Source of the DNA: an uncultured Bacilli bacterium
GTDB taxonomy: Bacteria > Bacillota_I > Bacilli_A > RF39 > UBA660
Assembly (NCBI GenBank): GCA_934190785.1
Contig: CAKPTA010000011.1
Coordinates: 1-34,561 of the forward strand
DNA length: 34,561 nucleotides
Direction: 5' to 3'
Part shown: piece after piece, positions 8,353-15,935 of the stretch
Position numbering within the stretch: the first letter of the stretch is position 1
Layout of the letters: every line of letters begins with the position of its first letter
Program-made: the position numbers and the translations under genes
Notes under the pieces: generated by a model
What the model was told of the DNA's origin: nothing
What the model saw: only the letters and a program-made list of their open reading frames with translations
Databases searched by the model: none

Positions 8353-8361
8353 ATTATAACA
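8353..8361 (-). promoter_or_regulatory. Extended -10 promoter of the restriction operon
   Basis: Minus strand TG-T-TATAAT, an extended -10 element, about 30 bases upstream of the methylase start. The -35 region is weak, as expected for an extended -10 promoter. Confidence 0.55.
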
Positions 8362-8411
8362 TAAAAAAATATATTTACATACACAATGCATAATAATAGA
8401 TGTATTTATTA

Positions 8412-9196
8412 TCACATTTTTATGTCAACATAAATTACTTCGTTTTGTTTATCAAACTTCCATAACGATTGTGCATCAACAAAATCTTTATCTTGAATAA
8501 ATGATTTATAATATTTTGTAACTCCACCCAAGTATCTTTCATCAGAACTAATATTAAATAATTCTTCTGAATTACCATTAATTATTAATTTATATTTTTT
8601 CTTTTCCTTAATTTCATTTTTATATTCACCAGGAATTCTTAATATTCTAGCTCTAACATCATTTCTAGTAATTCTTTTAATAACCTCGTCTATTTTATTA
8701 TCATCATATTTTTTACTATCATCTTCTACAAATAAATCATCTAGTTTTTCTTTATTACAAGAAAATTGAATATCAAACACTTGATCACCTAATGACTTAC
8801 AATAATCAATAATCTTTTTACCATTAATAAGAGTTACTGGTTGGTTTGGATCAGAAGCTTCTTCTTTTGCAGAACAAGTAAAATCACTTGTTGTAATAAA
8901 TAATCTTCTTTTCCCTAACGTTTCCCTTGTTCCTTTAAAATTTCTTATTTCAGGGCCTGAAACATTATTTCCTTTTTTATAACACTTTGCCTGAACAATG
9001 TACTTGATTTCTGTGGTATCAAGCTTTTCAATTTCTTTTTTAGTACATCTCAAATCAATTCCTTTATCATTACTTTTTTGGGTAACAACCACATCATCAA
9101 AACCAAGCCAAGTTAAAAATACCTTACAAAACTTTCAAATTTATATTTATCATTTTCAAAATATGAAATAAAATCATTTAATAGTTTATCATTCAA
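8412..9196 (-). pseudogene. Mrr-type restriction endonuclease, single frameshift
   Basis: The frame 8412-9092 (GTG start) contains the Mrr catalytic core: GIDL (Asp), then IVQAK (Q-x-K form of the site), the block GPEIRNFKGTRE and LFITTSDF. It lacks the N-terminus. That N-terminus is found one frame away: a TTG start at 9196, six bases after AGGTGA, encodes NDKLLNDFISYFENDKYKF and on. Joining the frames at the T4 run at 9128-9131 (one T restored) gives a continuous protein through FLTWLGFDDVVVTQKS. Mrr-type enzymes cut methylated foreign DNA. It is inactive as read, unless the deletion is a sequencing error or phase-variable. Confidence 0.7.
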
Positions 9197-9216
9197 CGTT
9201 AATCACCTCTATGAAC

Positions 9217-9222
9217 ATTATA
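9217..9222 (-). promoter_or_regulatory. -10 element of the Mrr-like gene
   Basis: Minus strand TATAAT about 20 bases upstream of the TTG start at 9196. No convincing -35 is seen at 17 bases, so support is moderate. Confidence 0.4.
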
Positions 9223-9392
9223 CCATAAAAAAATAATGATATAGTTTTAACAATTAATAAATTAGCATTAAAAAAATCCATTTCTACACTTTTATATAAA
9301 TAAAATATTGTTTTGTAGTTGGTTGATGAGTAGTTGAAAAACATATTTCAAAAAAGCAATTTCACATACTTCCTTATAAATAAAAAATTTAA

Positions 9393-9427
9393 ACAAAAAA
9401 TATCCCGATTTCTCGGGACTCCAGGGG
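9393..9427 (-). terminator. CCCCUGAA-GNRA hairpin element, copy B
   Basis: Minus strand CCCCTGGAG, stem TCCCGA, loop GAAA, stem TCGGGA, then TATTTTTTG. The stem sequence is wholly different from copies A and C, yet pairing, GNRA loop, C-rich lead and U-tract are kept. This is compensatory change supporting an RNA structure. It may terminate the six-gene operon that ends at 9743. Confidence 0.75.
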
Positions 9428-9570
9428 AAAATATTATTATCAATTCATAAAAATTTAATAATTAGTTAAAGTCTAAAAAAATAAGTTTTTTATCATAATC
9501 TATCAGAGTTTGTAAAAATAACTTTATTTTTGATATTTAGTACCTTATTTTAGTATCTAGAAATAATTTT
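9421..9570 (-). repeat. 150-bp repeat, copy B
   Basis: Roughly 80% identical by eye to 14624-14777, from the CAGGGG motif through AATATTATTATCA, ATTTAATAA, TAAAGTCT and AAAATAACTTTATTTTT to GTATCTAGAAA. Both copies lie on the 3' side of minus-strand genes and end at the hairpin element. Confidence 0.75.
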
Positions 9571-9742
9571 ACAAATATACGTATAAATTGTTTTCTATTC
9601 ATATTTTAACTTTGTTATTTCATCATTGAAGAGTTCAAAATATTTTTCAAATACCTCCTAATCAATATCCGATATTTTATATTTTTTTATTTAAAAGTAA
9701 ATGTATTTGCTAAATTTAACACTAAAATCATAAGTATTAGTA

Positions 9743-10471
9743 TCAAATTATATTTTTTGTTTTAACCTTTTGTGCTACCAAATTTAAAATAGAGGTAATT
9801 GATGGATGGTTATTATAAAGTTTTTCTAAACTTTCATTAATAGACATTGTTTCATAACAAACTTTTTTTTGACTGGATTTAAATCTTTTAGTACTATCAA
9901 AATCAACCCTATTAATAGCACTTTTGATTATTTCTAAATAATATGATTGTTCAACATCTGAACTTGAGTTTAAATAACTATATACAAAAGAGATAAAAGA
10001 ATCAGTACCATTGTTAAGTATATTCCAGTCAATTAATTCATTATTAAATACAAGCATATTTACGCTATATAAATCACTCAAATTAGGTAGCATTGCAAAT
10101 AATGGTTCACTTGATGTTCCAATATTCCAATTTGGATCATATAATCCATTTTCTATAATATACTTATAAATATTTTTTAATATTTCATCATTATAATCTA
10201 ATACTTTTCTTTTTTTAGAATCTAAAATCACAAATATTAATAATCTTACTAATTCTGCATCTTTTATTATTTCAATATTTTTTACAAATTCTCCAATTAT
10301 CAATACTAATTCATTTATATTATTAATATTGTATTTATTATAAATATTTTGAATTTTATTGTTACACTCTTCTATTTTATCATTTTGTTCTAAATTTTTA
10401 TAATATATTATATAGTATGACAATTGATATATGTTATTTATATCATTTAATAATATTTTTAATTCACTCAT
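9743..10471 (-). CDS. Unknown helical protein, last gene of six-gene operon
   Basis: 242 residues, very rich in Asn, Ile and Lys, mainly helical, no signal peptide or membrane span. I recognise no family. GLYDPNWNIGTSSEPLFAML is the only segment that looks motif-like. The ribosome binding site GGTGAG sits correctly before the ATG at 10471. An 83-base gap separates it from the upstream gene, and it is the 3'-most gene before repeat B, so it could be loosely attached cargo. Confidence 0.55.
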   Translation of the reverse strand: MSELKILLNDINNIYQLSYYIIYYKNLEQNDKIEECNNKIQNIYNKYNINNINELVLIIGEFVKNIEIIKDAELVRLLIFVILDSKKRKVLDYNDEILKNIYKYIIENGLYDPNWNIGTSSEPLFAMLPNLSDLYSVNMLVFNNELIDWNILNNGTDSFISFVYSYLNSSSDVEQSYYLEIIKSAINRVDFDSTKRFKSSQKKVCYETMSINESLEKLYNNHPSITSILNLVAQKVKTKNII

Positions 10472-10554
10472 AAACTCACCACCCTGATTGGTATTTATTA
10501 TACACTATAATTTAAATTTTCAAAAATTATTCGCTACACTAATCTATAAATATT

Positions 10555-11187
10555 CTATTTTTGTTTTTTATTAAATTTTCCAAACCCATATGACTCACTT
10601 TGATAATTTCTATTAAACAATCTTTCAGAAAATTCATCTCCATATCTACTCATTTTATTCATCATATATTCTTTAAATCTAGCTGGATCATATGAATCTA
10701 TATTAAAATATTCTTCTTGTCTATATAAATTAAAAAATAAATCTGTCATATCTAAATCTATTATTGTATTTATACCATTTGATAATGCTACTTCTCCAAC
10801 TCGTTTACAACAATCTTGAAAATGATATCCTCCAATTACTAACTCATCTACATTTCCTAATTGTTCTAAAATATATTGTTCGTTTGGATATACAACTTCA
10901 TCAATCGTTTTTTCACTTCCATCTTGGTTATATCCACTTGCCTTAGCAAATGTAATATCAGTATATACTATTTTATCATTTAGCCATGGTAATATACCAT
11001 AAATCTCTTTATCCGGATAAATTACATATGCAATTTGATATCCATTATCTCTATATCTTTTTTGAATTGCTTCATTTAAGACATCTAAAGGTCTTCTAAT
11101 ACCAATTTCATCATAATATTCATTTCCTAAATCGAACACTTTAGTGAACTCTTCAATTGGATATAGATATAAAAATACTTTGTTCAT
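10555..11187 (-). CDS. Conserved hypothetical protein of six-gene operon
   Basis: 210 residues, soluble alpha/beta. The centre reads LGNVDELVIGGYHFQDCCKR followed by GEVALSNGINTIIDLDMTDLFF. This beta-strand, Cys, helix, strand, Asp order distantly recalls cysteine-hydrolase (isochorismatase-like) folds, but the usual Asp and Lys catalytic partners are not evident and I do not assign it. The start has ribosome binding site AGTAGGTGA. It begins 9 bases after the acetyltransferase gene ends, so the two are co-transcribed. Confidence 0.6.
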   Translation of the reverse strand: MNKVFLYLYPIEEFTKVFDLGNEYYDEIGIRRPLDVLNEAIQKRYRDNGYQIAYVIYPDKEIYGILPWLNDKIVYTDITFAKASGYNQDGSEKTIDEVVYPNEQYILEQLGNVDELVIGGYHFQDCCKRVGEVALSNGINTIIDLDMTDLFFNLYRQEEYFNIDSYDPARFKEYMMNKMSRYGDEFSERLFNRNYQSESYGFGKFNKKQK

Positions 11188-11195
11188 AAATTCAC

Positions 11196-11756
11196 CTACT
11201 TCATTTTAATATTATAAACATTAAAAATTTTACTTATTATAAATCTTAAAATTTTAGAACATGTCATCATTGTATATCTTTTTTCTAATATTTCTTTAGT
11301 TATATTTAAATTACTATTGCTACATAATAATTCATATTCAACATTATTATCAACAATATACTTGTTAGTACCAACGAATCCATTTCTTAAATAAAATTGT
11401 TTTCTTTTATTCTTAATATCGGATACTTGTTCATTTGCTTTTTCAATACACAATAGAACATTTTTGTAACTTCTATTTAATTCTCTTAATATTTCTGAAC
11501 CATATCCATTATTTCTTTGATTTTTTTCAATGGCAAAATACATTAAATAAGCAATATTATCATACTCAATAATATATTGAAAACCAATTACTTTATCTTT
11601 GCTATATATTACATTAAACTTTACATTCTTTTCTTTAGAACATTTTTTGAGTAACCAAAATGGAAATCTTTCCTCTTTGTCGAATGATTCATAATACAAT
11701 TTTTTTATCAATTTCTTATCACTAGATGATAAAAAGTCAACATAATTAAAATTCAC
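11196..11756 (-). CDS. GNAT-family N-acetyltransferase
   Basis: 186 residues. The acetyl-CoA binding motif A is seen as YFAIEKNQRNNGYGSEIL (Q/R-x-x-G-x-G), with the usual preceding strand YLMYFAI and the later FYLRNGF block (Phe-Tyr-x-x-x-G-F). It transfers an acetyl group from acetyl-CoA to an unknown amine. The start is GTG at 11756 with AGGTGATAAT upstream. The C-terminal 40 residues are basic and extend past the core fold. Its place between an MFS exporter and a hypothetical gene suggests modification of a small molecule handled by this operon. Confidence 0.75.
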   Translation of the reverse strand: MNFNYVDFLSSSDKKLIKKLYYESFDKEERFPFWLLKKCSKEKNVKFNVIYSKDKVIGFQYIIEYDNIAYLMYFAIEKNQRNNGYGSEILRELNRSYKNVLLCIEKANEQVSDIKNKRKQFYLRNGFVGTNKYIVDNNVEYELLCSNSNLNITKEILEKRYTMMTCSKILRFIISKIFNVYNIKMK

Positions 11757-11827
11757 ATTATCACCTACAGTTCATACATCTTTATTTCACAATTACTTTG
11801 TCCATACCTAATTAAATATCATTTAAT

Positions 11828-12997
11828 TTAATTTTCTACATTCCATTTTTTCACTAATCTTGCATTTATAAATAAAATAATTATTGAGCCTATAAACATC
11901 ACTTTAAAAGTAAAATTAACATTTATTAAACTTATCAACATTAAAATAAGTAACACTATAAACTCATAGAAACATAAACACATTTCGTGAATCATTGAAA
12001 GTAACATCGTATCTTTTTTGTCTGTTTCAACTTTACTTTGTGACAATGCTGAATATGAAGAATCATATACATTATCAACTAATTTATATAGTGATTGATT
12101 TATCATTAAAATATATGTATTTTTTGCAAATATAAATATTGCAGTTATTAAACCTTTAATTATAGAAATAATATTAAAAGTTCTTTGTTTGTCTTTATCA
12201 AAAGTATTGCCACTAATAAATAAACTCAATAATTCTATAATTGTTGAAATCACATATAATGATGTAAAAGTTTTTAAATCCATTATTGAAATATATAAAT
12301 ATAATGGAACAGCAATTAATCTTTCCAGTATTATAAAAGAGCGTAACCCACTTACTTTCTTCAATGATTTATTTTCATTTTTATTAAATAAATATTTATA
12401 ACTTTCTTTAAAAGATGATTTTATTTCATAACTCAAATTTGATTTATCTAAATTTAATAATGCTAAATACGCAATCAAATATGAAAAAGTTACTAAAATT
12501 ATAATTGCTAAATTATTGTCTTTTATTAAAAATATTCCTGCCAATATATATCCTATTATGCTTGAAAAACATCTTAAAATATATGTAAATGAATTGAATC
12601 TTCCTCTAAAATTTTCTTTTACAATTTTACTTGGGATATATGTATTAAGTGGATTATTAGCTGCCCCGCTAAATCCATATATTATTGCAATTTCTAAATA
12701 ATGTATTATGTTTTTCTCAACATTTAAAACTAAAAACATACTTATACTCTTTAAAATGTAACTTAATAGTTTAGTATTAGCCAATCCTATTTTTTTAGAT
12801 AGCGTACCAGCAAGCGGTGTAAATAGCCCCATAGTTAAAAATTGAATCATATAAATGAAAATAATCATTGTTATACTTACACCAGATTTGTATAAAATAA
12901 CAGGTGTAAATACTGAATATATTCCATTAGCAAATGTCTTAAAAAAACTATCATAATATAACATTCTATAATTTTTATTATTGAAATATTGTTTCAT
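11828..12997 (-). CDS. MFS transporter of six-gene operon
   Basis: 389 residues with about eleven or twelve hydrophobic segments and no signal peptide. The loop 2-3 region MGLFTPLAGTLSKKIGLANTK matches the MFS motif A pattern (G-x-x-x-D/x-x-G-R/K-K), with Ser/Lys replacing the usual Asp/Arg. It has the general look of a drug or metabolite exporter. It lies 8 bases downstream of the PHP phosphatase gene, with ribosome binding site TAGGAGAA. The substrate is unknown; the flanking phosphatases and acetyltransferase suggest export of a made or modified small molecule. Confidence 0.75.
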   Translation of the reverse strand: MKQYFNNKNYRMLYYDSFFKTFANGIYSVFTPVILYKSGVSITMIIFIYMIQFLTMGLFTPLAGTLSKKIGLANTKLLSYILKSISMFLVLNVEKNIIHYLEIAIIYGFSGAANNPLNTYIPSKIVKENFRGRFNSFTYILRCFSSIIGYILAGIFLIKDNNLAIIILVTFSYLIAYLALLNLDKSNLSYEIKSSFKESYKYLFNKNENKSLKKVSGLRSFIILERLIAVPLYLYISIMDLKTFTSLYVISTIIELLSLFISGNTFDKDKQRTFNIISIIKGLITAIFIFAKNTYILMINQSLYKLVDNVYDSSYSALSQSKVETDKKDTMLLSMIHEMCLCFYEFIVLLILMLISLINVNFTFKVMFIGSIIILFINARLVKKWNVEN

Positions 12998-13005
12998 TTT
13001 TTCTC

Positions 13006-13818
13006 CTATTCTACCTCTAATTCTTCATTACAAAAATTTAATTGATTTATAATATCCATTCCTATATGTTTATTAGCAACTTCAATTGCTGTTTCATAAT
13101 TCAAAATTTGATAATCCCAATGAGCATCTACTCCATATAATACCTTTAAATTTCTATATTCTGAGGCTACTTTCCAAAATTCTTTGCAAGGATAAACAAT
13201 ATTATCTCTTTTTCCTATTATACATTCATTAGGATGAGATAAATTAATTTCTATTGGTATTCCATATTTTTCTGCTGCTGAACAAATTATATGTGCAACC
13301 TTTTCATCTACTTCTGTATAAGTATCTCTACTTAACATATATACATCAGGATGTGCTATTATATCTGGTATATTTTTTTCAATTGCTATTTTTACATATT
13401 CTGCATACTTTAAAGCATCTTCATCTGTATATTTTTTTCTTCTTAAAAATTTTATATTGTTATTTTCATCATATATAAAATGTTGCCCCAAAATTATTTT
13501 ATCAGTTTCATTTTTTAATTCTAACAAGTTTTCTTCTTGCCCAGGAAGATATTCTATTTCAAATCCTGTTTCAATATCAATTATATCTTTATATTTTTCT
13601 TTTAATTCTTTTACACTACTTAAATATTCATCTTTTTCGCTGTATTTCATTCTCATATTTTTTCTATTATCTATTATTTCTTTTTCTGGACAATGATCCG
13701 TAAATGCTATCTTGTTAAATCCTTTTTTTACAAAAAGTTTTACAAAATCTTCATCAGACATATTGTTATCTGCATGACCACATCTATATGTATGAGTATG
13801 ATAATTAAACCTTTGCAT
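13006..13818 (-). CDS. PHP-domain phosphatase, histidinol-phosphatase-like
   Basis: 270 residues. PHP metal-binding motifs are all visible: NYHTHTYRCGHA at residues 5-16, FTDHCPE, a central E-x-E region (GFEIEY), GQHF, IAHPDV and the terminal YGVDAHW. This is the HisK/YwpD-like branch that hydrolyses phosphate monoesters such as histidinol phosphate. No other his gene is in the window, so a different phosphorylated metabolite is likely. The ribosome binding site AGGAGGG is strong, and the gene lies 12 bases after the histidine-phosphatase gene. Confidence 0.8.
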   Translation of the reverse strand: MQRFNYHTHTYRCGHADNNMSDEDFVKLFVKKGFNKIAFTDHCPEKEIIDNRKNMRMKYSEKDEYLSSVKELKEKYKDIIDIETGFEIEYLPGQEENLLELKNETDKIILGQHFIYDENNNIKFLRRKKYTDEDALKYAEYVKIAIEKNIPDIIAHPDVYMLSRDTYTEVDEKVAHIICSAAEKYGIPIEINLSHPNECIIGKRDNIVYPCKEFWKVASEYRNLKVLYGVDAHWDYQILNYETAIEVANKHIGMDIINQLNFCNEELEVE

Positions 13819-13830
13819 AATACTACCCTC

Positions 13831-14358
13831 CTAATTTAGTTCGTACTCCTTTATTTCACAATTTTTAAGTCCTCTATTTAAAAACTTACCATCTTGTATT
13901 CCTTCAAAATATCCACTGAATGCCTTTGATACTCCACTATGTGCCACTATTAATACACTTTCATAATCTTTTTGTTTTAGTTCGTCTAAAAAGTTATATA
14001 CTCTTTTGAAAAATTCTTGAATATTTTCACTTGTACCATATTGTATTTCTGTATAATAATTCCAATATTCTTCTCTATTTGTAACTTCTAGGGGTTGCCC
14101 ACTTAAATCTCCTGGATTTCTTTCTTCCAATCTATTGTCAATTAAAATCTTTTTATTTTTAAGATTAATTATTTCTGCAGTATGTTTTGCTCTTATCAGT
14201 GGTGAAGAAATAATCATATCATACTCTAAATCTTTAATTTTACTTTTTAACGTTTCTGATTGTTTTACACCATTATCATTTAAATCTTCATTTTCATTAT
14301 TATATATTTTTAATGCGTTATGAAGTACTTCACCATGTCTAACTATATATACTTTCAT
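13831..14358 (-). CDS. Histidine phosphatase (phosphoglycerate-mutase-like)
   Basis: 175 residues. It starts with the catalytic motif YIVRHGEV (His of RHG), continues with DLNDNGVKQSE and IISSPLIRAKHTAEI, has the acid/base Glu in LEERNPGDLSG, and ends with the second catalytic His in IVAHSGV. It is a cytosolic phosphomonoesterase of the branch that includes CobC-like phosphatases. It is the first gene of the operon 14358-9743. Two phosphatases in tandem with a transporter suggest dephosphorylation of successive intermediates, which is inference. Confidence 0.82.
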   Translation of the reverse strand: MKVYIVRHGEVLHNALKIYNNENEDLNDNGVKQSETLKSKIKDLEYDMIISSPLIRAKHTAEIINLKNKKILIDNRLEERNPGDLSGQPLEVTNREEYWNYYTEIQYGTSENIQEFFKRVYNFLDELKQKDYESVLIVAHSGVSKAFSGYFEGIQDGKFLNRGLKNCEIKEYELN

Positions 14359-14598
14359 CTATAAACCTACTCTCTGATAATTTTTAACTTTTTTTGTAAA
14401 TTTTATAAACATGACTTTCATAATTTGATTTATAAAACATTTATAATGATTATAAAATGTTTAATTATTTAATCGTATTTTTATTTTTTTGCTTAACATT
14501 TTAATTTTATCATATTTTTATTTTGATAGCTATGTAACAAAGAAAAGTTTTTTAAAATTTAAAAATTATGGTTAAATAATAAATTAAAGCATTTCAGC
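14359..14598. other. A+T-rich promoter interval of the six-gene operon
   Basis: Over 80% A+T, no gene. An imperfect inverted repeat near 14437-14465 (AAACATTT...AAATGTTT arms) lies about 80 bases upstream of the histidine-phosphatase start and could be an operator. Several TATAAA/TATGAT-like hexamers occur but I cannot choose a promoter. Confidence 0.35.
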
Positions 14599-14632
14599 AC
14601 AAAAAATGAGAGCTTTCGCTCTCTTCAGGGGG
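14599..14632 (-). terminator. CCCCUGAA-GNRA hairpin element, copy C
   Basis: Minus strand CCCCCTGAA, stem GAGAGC, GAAA loop, stem GCTCTC, then ATTTTTTGTG. The stem is identical to copy A. It lies about 145 bases downstream of the DUF3644 stop, separated from it by repeat copy C. Confidence 0.75.
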
Positions 14633-14777
14633 AAATATTATTATCAGTTCGTAACAATTTAATAAATTGCTAAAGTCTTACAAAATAAGACTTTTTCTTT
14701 TATCATAATTTATCAAAGTTTATAAAAATAACTTTATTTTTATCATTTAGTATCTGATTTTGGTATCTAGAAAAATT
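14624..14777 (-). repeat. 150-bp repeat, copy C
   Basis: Homologue of 9421-9570. As minus-strand RNA it contains a 9-bp hairpin AAAGTCTTA-ttttg-TAAGACTTT and a second short hairpin CAATTTATTAAATTG before the C-rich motif and terminator. A TATGAT hexamer conserved in both copies could be a -10. It abuts the DUF3644 stop codon at 14776. Confidence 0.75.
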
Positions 14778-15752
14778 ACACTTCATCTTTTTTCATCTGT
14801 TCAAATAATTTATCAATAAAATTTCCATTGTAAAACATTTTAAAAATCCCCTTTTTGTTTGGATTCAAATATCTTGCTTTACAGCATATTTCATCTTGTT
14901 CTAAAATCTTTTTTGATTTATTAAAAAAATTATTAATTTTCAATCCATATTTTCTTTTAAATCTTTCACACATTTCCGAATATGTAAATGGATACATTTT
15001 TTTGAAAATTTCATCTGATAGTTCTACATTTATCTTTTTTCCTTCTTGTGCATATTTCAGCAATAATGCTTCATCAGTTTCAACTTTTGTGAATCTTAAC
15101 TCCGTTTTAATACAAATATCAAATTCATCATTGATAGCACCAGATGTCGCCATATCTAAATAATTAATAAAATTTTTTTGTGCTATATCTAAATTTGCTG
15201 TTTCTACATTTTCATTTATTCCTGAAAAATTAATAGGTGTTATATAAAAATTATATTTTGACAATTCAAATTTAGGAAACCACTTTTCTATTAAATGATA
15301 ATAATTTTTTATTGTTGCTACACAAATTGTATATAATTTATATTTCATCAAATCATTATCCTTATTTACAAAATGAATAGAATTATCTCTTATTTCAATT
15401 AACATTAAAATATTTTCAATAACGTTAGGTGATATTTTCTTCTGATTTTTTAACAAATTCATTAAGGAAGTTATTCCTTTTGTCATTGGCTCGCCAATTC
15501 TGTTTTTCTTAATATAATCTCTTTTACTAGAAGTATTATCAACAAGTTTCTTTTTTTCATATTCATAAATCGAATTGATTTTTCCGGTATCTTCAACTAC
15601 TTTTGCTTTAAATAATAGTTCATATGCATTAATTATTAAAATTGCAAAACTTTCTTCTCTATATTCAACATTAGGTTTATTATACAATTCAATTCCAAGT
15701 AATGCAGCGGACAAAGATTTTTCTAATAATCTATTTGAAATTTTTTTGACAT
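14776..15752 (-). pseudogene. DUF3644 (HEPN-like) protein with A7 frameshift
   Basis: The long frame 14776-15714 (TTG) begins mid-domain with ALLGIELYNKPNVEYREESF, the typical DUF3644 opening, and continues with a HEPN-like helical region (IEIRDNSIHF). The proper start is the ATG at 15752 with AAGGAAGTG. It reads MSKK and then runs out of frame at seven A (minus strand; 15741-15747). One extra A gives KISNRLLEKSLSAALLG with no break. DUF3644 proteins occur in phage-defense loci. The gene is either truncated, a sequencing error, or switched by slippage at the A run. Confidence 0.7.
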
Positions 15753-15772
15753 ATATTCACTTCCTTACTACG

Positions 15773-15817
15773 AAAAAACGCCAATACAAAAACTTATAAA
15801 ATAAGCCTGTACTAGCG
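15773..15817 (-). terminator. Terminator hairpin in the DUF3644 leader
   Basis: Minus strand outer stem CGCTAGTAC (15817-15809) with GTATTGGCG (15787-15779), all pairs if two G-U wobbles are allowed. An inner stem CTTAT/ATAAG is enclosed, and TTTTTT follows (15778-15773). It lies between a promoter (-10 at 15837) and the ribosome binding site at about 15760-15768, so it could attenuate DUF3644 transcription. Confidence 0.6.
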
Positions 15818-15836
15818 CTTTCTCTTTATATGTACT

Positions 15837-15865
15837 ATTATAACATATATTCTTTTATTTTTAAA
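15837..15865 (-). promoter_or_regulatory. Extended -10 promoter of the DUF3644 gene
   Basis: Minus strand -10 TATAAT (15837-15842) with TG one base upstream, 17-base spacer, weak -35 TTTAAA (15860-15865). Predicted leader about 78 bases containing the hairpin above. Confidence 0.6.
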
Positions 15866-15926
15866 TGACACGATGACACATTGCTTGTGAGTACCCTACT
15901 CTCATTTATAATGTCATAGTGTCATT
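15864..15926. repeat. Long inverted repeat downstream of the MATE-like gene
   Basis: Arms AATGACACGATGACA (15864-15878) and its near-complement (15912-15926), 14 of 15 paired, enclosing a second hairpin TGAGTA-ccc-TACTC. It lies 10 bases past the stop of the MATE-like gene and is followed by A/T-rich DNA on both sides, so it may be a terminator. It partly overlaps the DUF3644 -35. Confidence 0.55.
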
Positions 15927-15935
15927 ATTCAATAT

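Larger units (their letters stand above)
9197..9742. other. Gene-free 546-bp interval between modules
   Basis: Left to right it holds the Mrr promoter region and a GTAGTTG...GTAGTTGA direct repeat near 9315-9338 that recalls the GTGGTTGA pair at 1858. These are followed by hairpin element B (9393-9427) and its attached 150-bp repeat (9421-9570). Last is a 20-codon minus-strand frame (about 9595-9657, EVFEKYFELFNDEITKLKYE) that looks like the tail of a lost gene. No complete gene is seen. Confidence 0.5.

Noticed and set aside
8386..8414. ATAATAA...TTATTAT hairpin as terminator of the Mrr gene
   Set aside because: Only A/T pairs and no T run beyond the stem on the minus strand; too weak to call in this base composition.
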